Origin: an uncultured Collinsella sp.
GTDB lineage: Bacteria > Actinomycetota > Coriobacteriia > Coriobacteriales > Coriobacteriaceae
Length of the DNA stretch: 8,603 nt
Assembly (NCBI GenBank): GCA_958372035.1
Contig: CATXML010000043.1
Location: forward strand, 1 to 8,603
Direction of reading: 5' to 3'
The notes beneath the pieces were generated by a model that saw only the letters and a program-made list of their open reading frames with translations, did not search any database and had not been told where the DNA came from. The number at the start of each line of letters is the position of its first letter. Position 1 is the stretch's first letter. Below are positions 1 through 6,002 of the stretch, piece after piece. A program made the translations under genes and the position numbers.

Positions 1-85
1 CCAGAGCGAGCAAGGTGCCTTGAACCGTGGCGGCATTGACCTTTTGGTCTTGCCGCCGACGTTGAAAGGCAGCTTGCCGCTCTGG
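1..85. repeat. Long imperfect inverted repeat (hairpin)
   Basis: Bases 1-41 and 46-85 are largely reverse-complementary around a TTTT loop (42-45). The outermost block CCAGAGCG (1-8) matches CGCTCTGG (78-85). Further blocks are GCAAG, TGCCTT, GGCGGCA and GACC, with a few mismatches and one-base bulges between them. The structure begins exactly at the window edge, so its outer part may be missing. No T-run follows on either strand, so it is not a standard intrinsic terminator. It could be a dispersed intergenic hairpin or structured RNA of the unseen neighbour. Confidence 0.75.
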
Positions 86-105
86 CGGGCTTGTAGCGTC
101 GGCCC

Positions 106-133
106 GTTCCGCCGTTCGGTAGAACGGCGGAAC
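106..133. terminator. Perfect 12-bp hairpin downstream of the GntR gene
   Basis: GTTCCGCCGTTC (106-117) and GAACGGCGGAAC (122-133) are perfect reverse complements around the four-base loop GGTA. The hairpin starts five bases past the stop codon of the minus-strand regulator gene, where a terminator is expected. No U-tract follows on the transcript, so efficient intrinsic termination is doubtful. It may instead protect the 3' end or act with Rho. Confidence 0.5.
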
Positions 134-138
134 CAACC

Positions 139-858
139 CTACATCACCATGACGTAACGGCTACCCACGTAGTACTGCTTACCCATCAGGACCGGCTCGC
201 CATTGGGGCCGATAAAGCCGGCACGCAGGTTGAGCAGCGGATCGTGCGGGGCAATGCCCAGCTCGGTGGCCTGCTCGGCGTTGGCACGAACGGCCTCGAC
301 CGTACGGTAGCCAACCGAGACGATCGGGGTTCCGCCAACACGCCCGACCTCGGCAAAAGTCGACTTGTCCTCAAGGTCGGCTGTCAACAGTTCACGGTAT
401 GCATCAAACGGCACAAAGATGTTTTCCTCAAAGATGGGCTCGCCGTCGGCCGTGCGCACGCGCTTAATATGCAGCAGCAGCGCATCCTTCTGCAGACCAA
501 AGAATTCCATCTCGTTTTGGCGCGCCGGCACAATCTGGCGATCGATCACATGCGCGCCCGCCTTCATGCCGTTATCGGCGCAAAGCTCGGTGAACGTCTG
601 CAGCGTCGAGGCGTGGAACTGGCGGTTGATGTGCGGCGTGGAGACAAAGGTGCCGCGGCCCTGCTGCTTAACCAGGTAGCCATCGGAGCACAGCTCCTCG
701 ACGGCGCGACGCACCGTAATGCGGCTCACCTCGTACTGCTCGGCAAGCTCAAGCTCGGACGGGATGCGCTCCTTAGGTGCATAAACACCTTTCTCGATCG
801 CTTCCTTGATCTCGTCGTAAATCTGCTGGTAAAGCGGTGCATTTTTGGGCGCTGGCAT
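139..858 (-). CDS. GntR/HutC-family transcriptional regulator with UTRA domain
   Basis: This 239-residue protein has the two-part layout of the HutC subfamily. An N-terminal winged helix-turn-helix spans about residues 9-73, with a recognition helix around 44-56 (VSRITVRRAVEEL) and a wing QQGRGTFV. A UTRA effector-binding domain spans about 90-235. Such proteins are usually repressors released by a phosphorylated sugar or related metabolite. Bacillus FrlR, which controls fructosamine use, has this architecture. The ATG start at 858 has only a weak Shine-Dalgarno (AAGAG about 9 bases upstream), consistent with low expression. A motif shared with the PTS and DMT promoters lies at 895-909 in its own leader, which suggests autoregulation and control of those genes. 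The family call is secure; the ligand and targets are inferred. Confidence 0.93.
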   Translation of the reverse strand: MPAPKNAPLYQQIYDEIKEAIEKGVYAPKERIPSELELAEQYEVSRITVRRAVEELCSDGYLVKQQGRGTFVSTPHINRQFHASTLQTFTELCADNGMKAGAHVIDRQIVPARQNEMEFFGLQKDALLLHIKRVRTADGEPIFEENIFVPFDAYRELLTADLEDKSTFAEVGRVGGTPIVSVGYRTVEAVRANAEQATELGIAPHDPLLNLRAGFIGPNGEPVLMGKQYYVGSRYVMVM

Positions 859-894
859 ATCTGATCACTCTTATCAAAATATCGAAATAACTAA

Positions 895-909
895 TACGTA
901 TATAACGTC
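895..909 (-). promoter_or_regulatory. Candidate GntR operator, regulator promoter copy
   Basis: On the minus strand this reads GACGTTATATACGTA, with two ACGT half-sites separated by five bases. It lies 37 bases upstream of the regulator start codon in an AT-rich stretch. It aligns with sites at 6958-6972 and 8231-8245. The recurrence is visible directly; its identity as the binding site of the adjacent regulator is inferred. No unique -35/-10 pair stands out in this gap. Confidence 0.55.
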
Positions 910-962
910 TTTTTATATGTTACCTTAGTTTGATAAAACGATACACCGCATACAGCAAATCT

Positions 963-1970
963 TTACTTGCCGTCGTCCTGCTGCAAGCTTTCCTGATCGT
1001 GCAGACGGGCCTGCCTGCTGGCCATGCGCGCGGGCTTGTCGGGATCGGGAACGGCCGTGGGCATGGGCTCGTCGACATGACCGCCCCACCAGCCGCCCAC
1101 AAAGTTGAGCGTGTGGAACACGTTGATCACGGCGCCGGGATCAATGTCGCACACCAGCTTGATAATGTCCTGACTCTCGTAGGTCGAGACAACGGCGTGC
1201 AGCAGGTACATCTTTTCGCGGCTGTATCCGCCAACGACCTCGGCGCAGCTGATGCCGTGCTGAAAATGGTCGATATAGGCGTTCATGACCTCGTCGGCCT
1301 TGCGCGTCGTGATCTGCAGCGTTACGCGGTCATAGCGGCGGTAGAAGCTGTCGATGGTCTTGGTCGAAATAAACTGGAACACGATGGAGTACGCCGCGTT
1401 GTCCCAGCCAAACATAAAGCCAAAGATCGCCAGGATAAAGCAGTTAAAACCAAAGATGACGCCCCAAATGGTCTTGCCCGTGTGGTTGGAAACCCACAGC
1501 GCGATAAAGTCGGTACCGCCGGTGGATGCGCCGGACTTAAGCGCAATGGCAGCGCCCAGGCCCGAGACCACGCCGCCAAAAATGATAAGCATGATCTTGT
1601 CGCCCAAAAACGGGGCGAAGTGAAAGATGTTGAGGAACAACGACGAGAGCGCAACCTGCATCATCGAGAAGATGACGAAGCGCTTGCTAATGCCGCTCCA
1701 GCATAGGAGCGCCACGGGGATGTTGAGCGCGAGCATGCCGAGCGAGATGTCGATATGAACGCCGCCGAGCGAGGTAACGCGATCGAGCAGGACCGCGACG
1801 CCGGTGAGGCCGCTCGGAAGCAGGTCAGCGGGCTGAATGAACGCCTGGATCAAAAATGTCTGAAGAACGGCGGAAATCGTGACCGCCACGGCAGTAATGG
1901 CGCGACGAACGATGGTGAGGCGGCCGAGCACGAGCACGCGGTCCGTGAGCTGATCGATGGCGTTCGCCAC
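963..1970 (-). CDS. YitT family membrane protein (DUF161 repeats plus DUF2179)
   Basis: The 335-residue protein has an N-terminal half with several hydrophobic segments (roughly residues 20-205). This region includes the YitT-type signatures ADLLPSGLTGVAVLL and LKSGASTGGTDFIA. A soluble C-terminal DUF2179 domain follows at about 210-285, around ITTRKADEVMNAYI, ending near GGWWGG. The family is widespread in Gram-positives and its transport or signalling role is not settled. The start is GTG at 1968-1970, set by an AAAGGAG ribosome binding site seven bases upstream. About 45 polar residues rich in D, K, R and Q extend past DUF2179. It has its own upstream promoter and no copy of the operator motif, so I see no reason to tie it to the PTS system. 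Confidence 0.9.
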   Translation of the reverse strand: MANAIDQLTDRVLVLGRLTIVRRAITAVAVTISAVLQTFLIQAFIQPADLLPSGLTGVAVLLDRVTSLGGVHIDISLGMLALNIPVALLCWSGISKRFVIFSMMQVALSSLFLNIFHFAPFLGDKIMLIIFGGVVSGLGAAIALKSGASTGGTDFIALWVSNHTGKTIWGVIFGFNCFILAIFGFMFGWDNAAYSIVFQFISTKTIDSFYRRYDRVTLQITTRKADEVMNAYIDHFQHGISCAEVVGGYSREKMYLLHAVVSTYESQDIIKLVCDIDPGAVINVFHTLNFVGGWWGGHVDEPMPTAVPDPDKPARMASRQARLHDQESLQQDDGK

Positions 1971-2015
1971 GTAGGCTCCTTTCGAAGGCAGATGTAGTTG
2001 TGGGGCATGTCGGCG

Positions 2016-2024
2016 ATTGTAGCA
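2016..2024 (-). promoter_or_regulatory. Extended -10 promoter element of the YitT gene
   Basis: On the minus strand the sequence TGCTACAAT combines a TG extension with a near-consensus -10 (TACAAT). It would start transcription near 2009, leaving a leader of about 40 bases before the GTG start. No good -35 at 17 bases is apparent, which is tolerated by extended -10 promoters. Confidence 0.5.
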
Positions 2025-2106
2025 TGGAGCGCGAAAGGGCGCTTCAATTCACCCGCTCTCGACAACCAAAACGAGCCAGCATCTCCCCAACCAAAGAGCC
2101 CAAAAT

Positions 2107-2229
2107 CTAAGTGAGTAGACTATTCGCGACCTGTCGAGCACACCCAAAACAGCCACCTCTGTGACCTGCAGTTTTACTAAGGCAGATTCGCTTTGTGCTC
2201 TGCTTGAGCCGAAAAGTCTACTCACTTAG
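2107..2229. mobile_element. MITE-like element with 20-bp terminal inverted repeats
   Basis: CTAAGTGAGTAGACTATTCG (2107-2126) reappears as its reverse complement at 2210-2229 with one mismatch, including a perfect outer 15 bp. A nested pair GAGCACA (2136-2142) and TGTGCTC (2194-2200) lies inside. The 123-bp unit carries no open reading frame of note and sits alone in the 353-bp gap between the HAD and YitT genes. No clear target-site duplication is visible. It is either a non-autonomous transposable element or a conserved long hairpin. The rest of this gap shows only the YitT promoter. Confidence 0.55.
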
Positions 2230-2323
2230 TCTGAGTCGGAGCCAAACGGATCAAATCGAAGCCAAAATGAGCCGATCTGCCGCAAAAGACGCGTGAATCG
2301 GTACTTCTCGTAGCGAATTGACG

Positions 2324-2953
2324 CTATAAAGCGGTCAGAATGTCGGCGAGGCTATCGATGATGGCATCAGCGGCGGACTGATCCAGGTTGACGCCCTCGT
2401 GCGGACGCAGTGCCAGGACGCGGGCGCCGGAGCGCTTGCCGGCCTCGATACCCAAAGGCGAGTCCTCGATAACCAGGCACTCGGCAGGCTCCATACCCAG
2501 CGCCTCCATGGCACGCAGGTAGATCTCGGGGTCGGGCTTAAACGCACTGCACTCGTGACCGCTGATGGTGTAATCCAGCACATCGGCGATACCCGCAATC
2601 TCCACCAGCTCGTCAATCAACTCACGATACGACGAGCTCGCGATGGCACACTTCACGCCGCGCTCGTGCAGCTCGCGCATCACCGGCTCCGTCTGCTCGT
2701 TGAGCAGCTCGGCATACGGAACGGGGTGGTCCGGGCTGTAGACTTGCTTGTACTCCACGCGCAGGCGCTCGCGCAGCTCAATATCGTCGGGAACCAGCGT
2801 CTCCCAAATGGCGGGCTCGTTAGACCCCGAAAGATCGGGGATCTCGTCAAAGTGGAACCCCTTCTCCTCCATAAACGCCACACGGCGACGGTTATAGAAC
2901 CACTCGGTATCGACCAGCACGCCGTCCATATCAAACAGCACTGCCTTGATCAT
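2324..2953 (-). CDS. HAD superfamily phosphatase or phosphomutase (subfamily IA, beta-phosphoglucomutase-like)
   Basis: The 209-residue protein carries all HAD motifs. Motif I is FDMDGVLVD with nucleophile D8 and acid/base D10, and motif II is a serine in ASSS (106-108). The motif III lysine is in FKPDPEIY (K139), and motif IV is VIEDS (E163, D164) with the usual SPLGIEAG follow-up. An alpha-helical cap lies between residues 15 and 90. Such enzymes act on small cytosolic sugar phosphates or isomerise them; substrate cannot be read from sequence. The start at 2953 is favoured because GGGAGGAG lies 5-6 bases before it. An in-frame ATG two codons earlier overlaps that site, and longer readings run back through the terminator. 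It follows the deglycase gene across a terminator and could be fed by readthrough or its own promoter. Confidence 0.9.
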   Translation of the reverse strand: MIKAVLFDMDGVLVDTEWFYNRRRVAFMEEKGFHFDEIPDLSGSNEPAIWETLVPDDIELRERLRVEYKQVYSPDHPVPYAELLNEQTEPVMRELHERGVKCAIASSSYRELIDELVEIAGIADVLDYTISGHECSAFKPDPEIYLRAMEALGMEPAECLVIEDSPLGIEAGKRSGARVLALRPHEGVNLDQSAADAIIDSLADILTAL

Positions 2954-2972
2954 ACGCATCTCCTCCCACCTG

Positions 2973-2997
2973 CCAAAAAGGGACAGGTTTATTTTGG
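2973..2997. repeat. Small palindromic intergenic repeat with GGGACAGG core
   Basis: CCAAAA (2973-2978) and TTTTGG (2992-2997) flank a core GGGACAGG in the leader of the HAD gene. The AAAGGGAC core resembles those at 4189-4221 and in the tandem repeats near 8300-8360. The whole may belong to one family of dispersed short palindromes. Confidence 0.35.
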
Positions 2998-3022
2998 TAG
3001 GTTTTATCTGGGTTTTTGCGGC

Positions 3023-3036
3023 GCGTGCGCGCACGC
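3023..3036. repeat. Perfect 14-bp GC palindrome
   Basis: GCGTGCGCGCACGC is its own reverse complement and lies just downstream of the terminator of the PTS-SIS operon, in the leader of the HAD gene. On the minus strand it is followed by CGCAAAAAC. It could be a secondary termination hairpin or a dyad-binding site; nothing selects between these. Confidence 0.35.
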
Positions 3037-3048
3037 CCTCCCCAGAGC

Positions 3049-3080
3049 AAAAAAGGGGACGGGGCGCAAACCCCATCCCC
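3049..3080 (-). terminator. Intrinsic terminator of the PTS-SIS operon
   Basis: Read on the minus strand, GGGGATGGGG pairs with CCCCGTCCCC (one G-T wobble) around a six-base TTTGCG loop. It is followed immediately by TTTTTT. It lies 35 bases after the stop of the deglycase gene. This is the best-formed Rho-independent terminator in the window and marks the 3' end of the operon. Confidence 0.88.
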
Positions 3081-3114
3081 TCTCAATCAACCCGTAAGGT
3101 CTACTTACTTGTGA

Positions 3115-4098
3115 TTAGTAGGAAAGCTTCCACATGTAGCGACGCATGGTCAGCGGGTGCTGACGGGCCTCGGCGATCTGGTTGCCGTACTCGCGCATAA
3201 CGGCGAGGTGCAGCAGCGGGTTGAAGTAGGTGACGACGCTCGCGGGCACGGCGTCAGCCAGGCCGTAGTCCTTGGAGTCGATCAGAGCGACCTTAGCGCC
3301 CATGCGCTTAAGGAAGGTGAGGGCGCGAGCGTCCATCGGACGGGTAGCACCGTCGGACATGAAGAAGACGTAGGGCTTACCCTCGGTGGAAACCTCGAAC
3401 GGGCCGTGGAAGTACTCGCCGGTGTTGTAGGCGGCGGCGTCGATCCACTGCATCTCGGTGAACAGGAAGGCGGCGTGAGAATAAGCCATCTTCTCGGAGG
3501 CACCGGAGGCCATGAAGTAGATCATCTTGTCGTCCTTGAAGTCCTGGGCGAACTGCTTGGCGAGGCCCTTGGCGGACTGAGCGGCGTTCTCGCAGAGCTC
3601 GAAGACGTTGGTGAGGCCGGTGATCATGTCCTCGTAGTGGTCATAGCCCTCGGTCTGCTGAAGGATCTCGAGAGCAAGAGCGATGGCGTAGCCAGGCTTC
3701 TCGCACTTGGCAGCGTAGTTGGCGTGGAAGCCGTGGACGATGACGTGGTCGGCGTCGACGGTCAGAGCGGAGCCAGCCTTGTTGGTGAGGGAGACGACCG
3801 GGCAGTTGTGCTTCTTGGCGGTCTTGTTGGCCTCGACGGTCTCGGGCGTGGAGCCACCGAGGGAGCAGGTGATCACGAAAGTGTGCTCGTTGACCCAGGA
3901 AGGCGTGTCGTAGTTGAACTCGTTAGCGGTGAAGATCTGAACGTTCAGCTTGTCCGTGTTGTTGGCCAGGAAGTACTTGGCGGGGTAAAGGTCGGACATG
4001 GAAGCACCGCAGCCGACGAAAGCGACGCTGTGGATCTCGTGGTTGGACAGGACGTCAGCGACGATCTGCTTAGGGAGGTTAAGGTCGATCTCGTACAT
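3115..4098 (-). CDS. Double-SIS-domain sugar-phosphate deglycase, FrlB/GfrE/GfrF-like
   Basis: The 327-residue cytosolic protein has two SIS domains. The first is around residues 20-150, with VGCGASMSD and the sugar-phosphate loop TCSLGGSTPET. The second is around 185-300, with MASGASEKMAYSHAAF. The segment NTGEYFHGPFEV (E228, H231) matches the acid/base region of FrlB/FraB deglycases. The ending TMRRYMWKLSY is like the RRY...Y tail of that family, rather than glucosamine-6-phosphate synthase or AgaS. Known relatives cleave 6-phosphorylated fructosamines into hexose 6-phosphate plus amine. It sits 199 bases after the EIID gene with no convincing promoter between, so it is probably the last gene of the operon. 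ATG at 4098 is chosen because AAAGGAA lies eight bases upstream; upstream in-frame ATGs overlap or precede that site. Family is confident, exact substrate is inferred. Confidence 0.88.
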   Translation of the reverse strand: MYEIDLNLPKQIVADVLSNHEIHSVAFVGCGASMSDLYPAKYFLANNTDKLNVQIFTANEFNYDTPSWVNEHTFVITCSLGGSTPETVEANKTAKKHNCPVVSLTNKAGSALTVDADHVIVHGFHANYAAKCEKPGYAIALALEILQQTEGYDHYEDMITGLTNVFELCENAAQSAKGLAKQFAQDFKDDKMIYFMASGASEKMAYSHAAFLFTEMQWIDAAAYNTGEYFHGPFEVSTEGKPYVFFMSDGATRPMDARALTFLKRMGAKVALIDSKDYGLADAVPASVVTYFNPLLHLAVMREYGNQIAEARQHPLTMRRYMWKLSY

Positions 4099-4188
4099 CT
4101 GACACATTCCTTTCGATTTTTTGCGGCGCCACATTGCCGGGCGCTCGCAGGGTTACCGTGGTTTGGACCGAGTCGCCGGCCCGTTGAG

Positions 4189-4221
4189 GATGTGTCAAAG
4201 GAACTGTCCCTTTGACACATC
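4189..4221. repeat. Perfect 13-bp inverted repeat between EIID and deglycase genes
   Basis: GATGTGTCAAAGG (4189-4201) and CCTTTGACACATC (4209-4221) pair perfectly around the loop AACTGTC. No T-run follows on the transcript. It resembles small palindromes with an AAAGGGACAGTT core that are scattered in many gut bacterial genomes (from memory, not checked). Its 3' arm on the transcript, TGACACAT, is also complementary to ATGTGTCA just before the deglycase start codon. Confidence 0.7.
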
Positions 4222-4232
4222 TAGGGATGGAA

Positions 4233-4263
4233 GCCTGCCTGGGGTATGGGATGCCAGGCAGGC
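4233..4263 (-). terminator. Hairpin after EIID: partial terminator or mRNA-stabilising stem
   Basis: GCCTGCCTGG (4233-4242) and CCAGGCAGGC (4254-4263) form a perfect 10-bp GC-rich stem with an 11-base loop. It begins 34 bases after the EIID stop. The transcript continues TTCCATCCC, a poor U-tract. Leaky termination or protection of the PTS part of the message would set different levels for transporter and deglycase. Confidence 0.5.
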
Positions 4264-4297
4264 CCCCGGGGGAAAGCGGTTAGGCGCTTGGTCGCGA

Positions 4298-5131
4298 CTA
4301 GGCCAGGATGCCGGCCGCGGAGAGGGCGATGCCGCCCACGATGGCGATCACGAGAAGCCAACCGGTGTTGACGTTCTTCTTGATGAGCCAGTACATAAGG
4401 CCGGTGAGGCCGAGGGAGATCATCTGGGGCATCATGCCGTCCAGGATGTCCTGGATCACGACGGTGCCGTCAGCGAACTGCAGCGGGGTGGTGGCGCCGA
4501 TCAGCGTGGCGATCATGCCGCCCACGGACATAAGACCCACGATACCGCAGACATACATGAGCTTCTCCATGAGGTCGCCGCCCTGGAGCTTGCTCAGGTA
4601 CTCGTGGCCACCCTGGTAGCCGATCTTGGCTGCGAACCAAGTGATCAGCACGGAGGGCACGATGGAGATGAGCATGGCCAGGATCGGGCCCATGATGGAG
4701 CCCTGCTGAGCCAGCTGAACACCCAGGCCAAAGGCGATAACGCGGATGGTGCCCTGGAAGAAGGAGTCACCGATGCCGGAAAGCGGACCCATAAGGGAGG
4801 TCTTGACCGCGTTGATCGAATCGGGGTCGAAGTTCTCGGGATCCTTGGCGTACTCTTCCTCCATGGAGGCGGCGAGGCCTAGGATGAAAGCGCTCGTCTG
4901 CGGGGTGCAGTTGTAGAACGCCATGTGACGGTGGTAAGCCTCTTTCTTAGCAGCGAGCTGCTTGGGGTCGGACTCATCCGGATAGAGGCGATCGAGCGTG
5001 GGAACCATGCCGTAGAGGAAGCCCATGTTCATCTGACGCTCGTAGTTCCAAGAGGCCTGGATGGCCCAGGAGCGCCAGAAGAACTGGCTGACCTTCTTGT
5101 TCAGGGACACGTCCTTGGTTGCGGTTGCCAT
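4298..5131 (-). CDS. PTS mannose/fructose/sorbose-family EIID membrane component
   Basis: The 277-residue protein is the EIID partner of the EIIC channel in the mannose-type phosphotransferase complex of the inner membrane. Family hallmarks are the N-terminal FFWRSWAIQASWNYERQMNMGFLYGMVPTLDRLY segment (residues about 17-50), HMAFYNCTPQTSAFILGLAASMEE, and the loop SLMGPLSGIGDSFFQGTIR. These are followed by several hydrophobic spans in the C-terminal 120 residues, ending with an Ala-rich helix. ATG at 5131 is preceded by AAGGAGG with an eight-base spacer. That ribosome binding site overlaps the stop codon of the EIIC gene (13-base gap), which implies coupled translation. Full length for the family, no defects seen. 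Confidence 0.95.
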   Translation of the reverse strand: MATATKDVSLNKKVSQFFWRSWAIQASWNYERQMNMGFLYGMVPTLDRLYPDESDPKQLAAKKEAYHRHMAFYNCTPQTSAFILGLAASMEEEYAKDPENFDPDSINAVKTSLMGPLSGIGDSFFQGTIRVIAFGLGVQLAQQGSIMGPILAMLISIVPSVLITWFAAKIGYQGGHEYLSKLQGGDLMEKLMYVCGIVGLMSVGGMIATLIGATTPLQFADGTVVIQDILDGMMPQMISLGLTGLMYWLIKKNVNTGWLLVIAIVGGIALSAAGILA

Positions 5132-5144
5132 AGTGTGTTCCTCC

Positions 5145-5966
5145 TTAGTCTTCGTCGTCTTCGTCGTCTTCGTCGTCTTCGTCGTCTTCGAGCGGATCGT
5201 AGTCGGAATCGACACCGGCGGCTGCATGGGAACCGTTGAACTTGAAGCCCATGAAGACGACAGCCAGGCACACACCGATCAGAGCGACCGCGATGACGGA
5301 CAGGTTGAGGTAAGCGGCGAGCAGGAAACCGATGAACAGGAACGGAGTCATACCCTTCTTGATCATCATGGTGAGCAGCAGGGCCAAGCCGTAGGCGGTC
5401 ATGATCTTGGTCGAAACGTTAAGACCAGTGGACAGCCACTCGGGAACCATGTTGACGATGGCCTGAACCAGGTCGGTGCCAACAAAGACGGCCAGGAAGA
5501 TCGGCAGGAAGTACATGATGGCGTACAGACCGGAGCCGGCGCAGATGTGCATACGGTAGGCGGTCTTGAAGTTACCGTTATCGATCGCGCTATCGGCCAC
5601 ATGGGTGAGGGCGGCGATGATGGAACGGAACACGATGCCGAGGAGCTGACCCAGGACGGCGACCGGGATGGCGATCGTCATGGCGGTCTCAGCAGAAGCA
5701 TCGGTCAGGCACGCGAAGGCAGCTGCCACGATGCCGCCCAGGACCATATCGGGCGGAACGGCGGCGCCGACCTGCACCAGGCCCATGGACACGAGCTCGA
5801 CGGCGGCACCGACGGCAAGGCCGGTGGGCACATCGCCCAGCAGCAGACCGACGAGCGTAGCGCCAACGAGGGGCTGCTCGAAGTTAAGACGACCGAGCAG
5901 GCGGGAGTCCCACATGCAGAACACGCCGACGAGGCCGACGAGCACCGCACTGATGAACGTATTCAT
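5145..5966 (-). CDS. PTS mannose/fructose/sorbose-family EIIC membrane component with acidic repeat tail
   Basis: The 273-residue protein is the substrate channel of the mannose-type PTS. Hydrophobic segments run from the N-terminus to about residue 240. They include the conserved region GDVPTGLAVGAAVELVSMGL followed by QVGAAVPPDMVLGGIVA, and a middle YFLPIFLAVFVG span. ATG at 5966 has an AGGAG site about eight bases upstream, 36 bases after the EIIA-EIIB stop. The unusual part is the C-terminus. After the last membrane span and an Ala/Gly/Ser stretch, the protein ends in about 15 residues of D and E in a DDE pattern, encoded by perfect 9-bp repeats. I know no function for such a tail in this family. 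It would lie at a membrane face, presumably cytosolic. Confidence 0.94.
   Translation of the reverse strand: MNTFISAVLVGLVGVFCMWDSRLLGRLNFEQPLVGATLVGLLLGDVPTGLAVGAAVELVSMGLVQVGAAVPPDMVLGGIVAAAFACLTDASAETAMTIAIPVAVLGQLLGIVFRSIIAALTHVADSAIDNGNFKTAYRMHICAGSGLYAIMYFLPIFLAVFVGTDLVQAIVNMVPEWLSTGLNVSTKIMTAYGLALLLTMMIKKGMTPFLFIGFLLAAYLNLSVIAVALIGVCLAVVFMGFKFNGSHAAAGVDSDYDPLEDDEDDEDDEDDED
5148..5189 (-). repeat. 9-bp tandem repeat coding an acidic DDE tail
   Basis: Four and two-thirds identical copies of a 9-bp unit (GAAGACGAC on the coding strand) make up the last codons of the EIIC gene, directly before its stop. Copies are perfect. The unit is three codons long, so copy-number changes keep the frame and only alter tail length. 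The spacing to the EIID ribosome binding site would also be unaffected. Confidence 0.92.
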
Positions 5967-5983
5967 ACCCTTCTCCTTTCAGT

Positions 5984-5997
5984 CAGGCAAAAGCCTG
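5984..5997 (-). other. Small stem-loop between EIIA-EIIB and EIIC genes
   Basis: CAGGC and GCCTG form a 5-bp stem around AAAA in the 36-base gap, just ahead of the EIIC ribosome binding site. On the transcript the loop is UUUU. It is short and could tune translation or processing, or be chance. Confidence 0.25.
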
Positions 5998-6002
5998 GTT
6001 GA

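Noticed and set aside
106..133. Strong intrinsic terminator
   Set aside because: The stem is perfect but neither strand has a U-tract after it, so only a tentative terminator-like call is kept.
244..864. Plus-strand frames opposite the GntR gene and similar ones opposite YitT, HAD, EIIA-EIIB and DMT genes
   Set aside because: All mirror strongly supported minus-strand genes, lack start-site signals and show no domain features.
2954..3076. N-terminal extension of the HAD protein
   Set aside because: The extra 41 residues would be translated from the operon terminator and a GC palindrome. HAD motif I normally lies at the N-terminus, and a strong ribosome binding site precedes the start at 2953.
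3157..4215. Long plus-strand reading frame (about 350 codons) opposite the deglycase gene
   Set aside because: It is the antisense shadow of a well-conserved SIS gene. Its product is low-complexity in V, G, L, E and D with no recognisable domain and no ribosome binding site.
5132..5275. N-terminal extension of EIID overlapping the EIIC gene
   Set aside because: The extension reads the 9-bp repeat in another frame as a KTT repeat. The start at 5131 has AAGGAGG at good spacing and matches the family N-terminus.
5061..6002. Plus-strand frame of about 310 codons opposite the EIIC/EIID genes
   Set aside because: The product is rich in H, D, Q, G and E, typical of antisense to a membrane protein. 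The minus strand carries clear PTS families.
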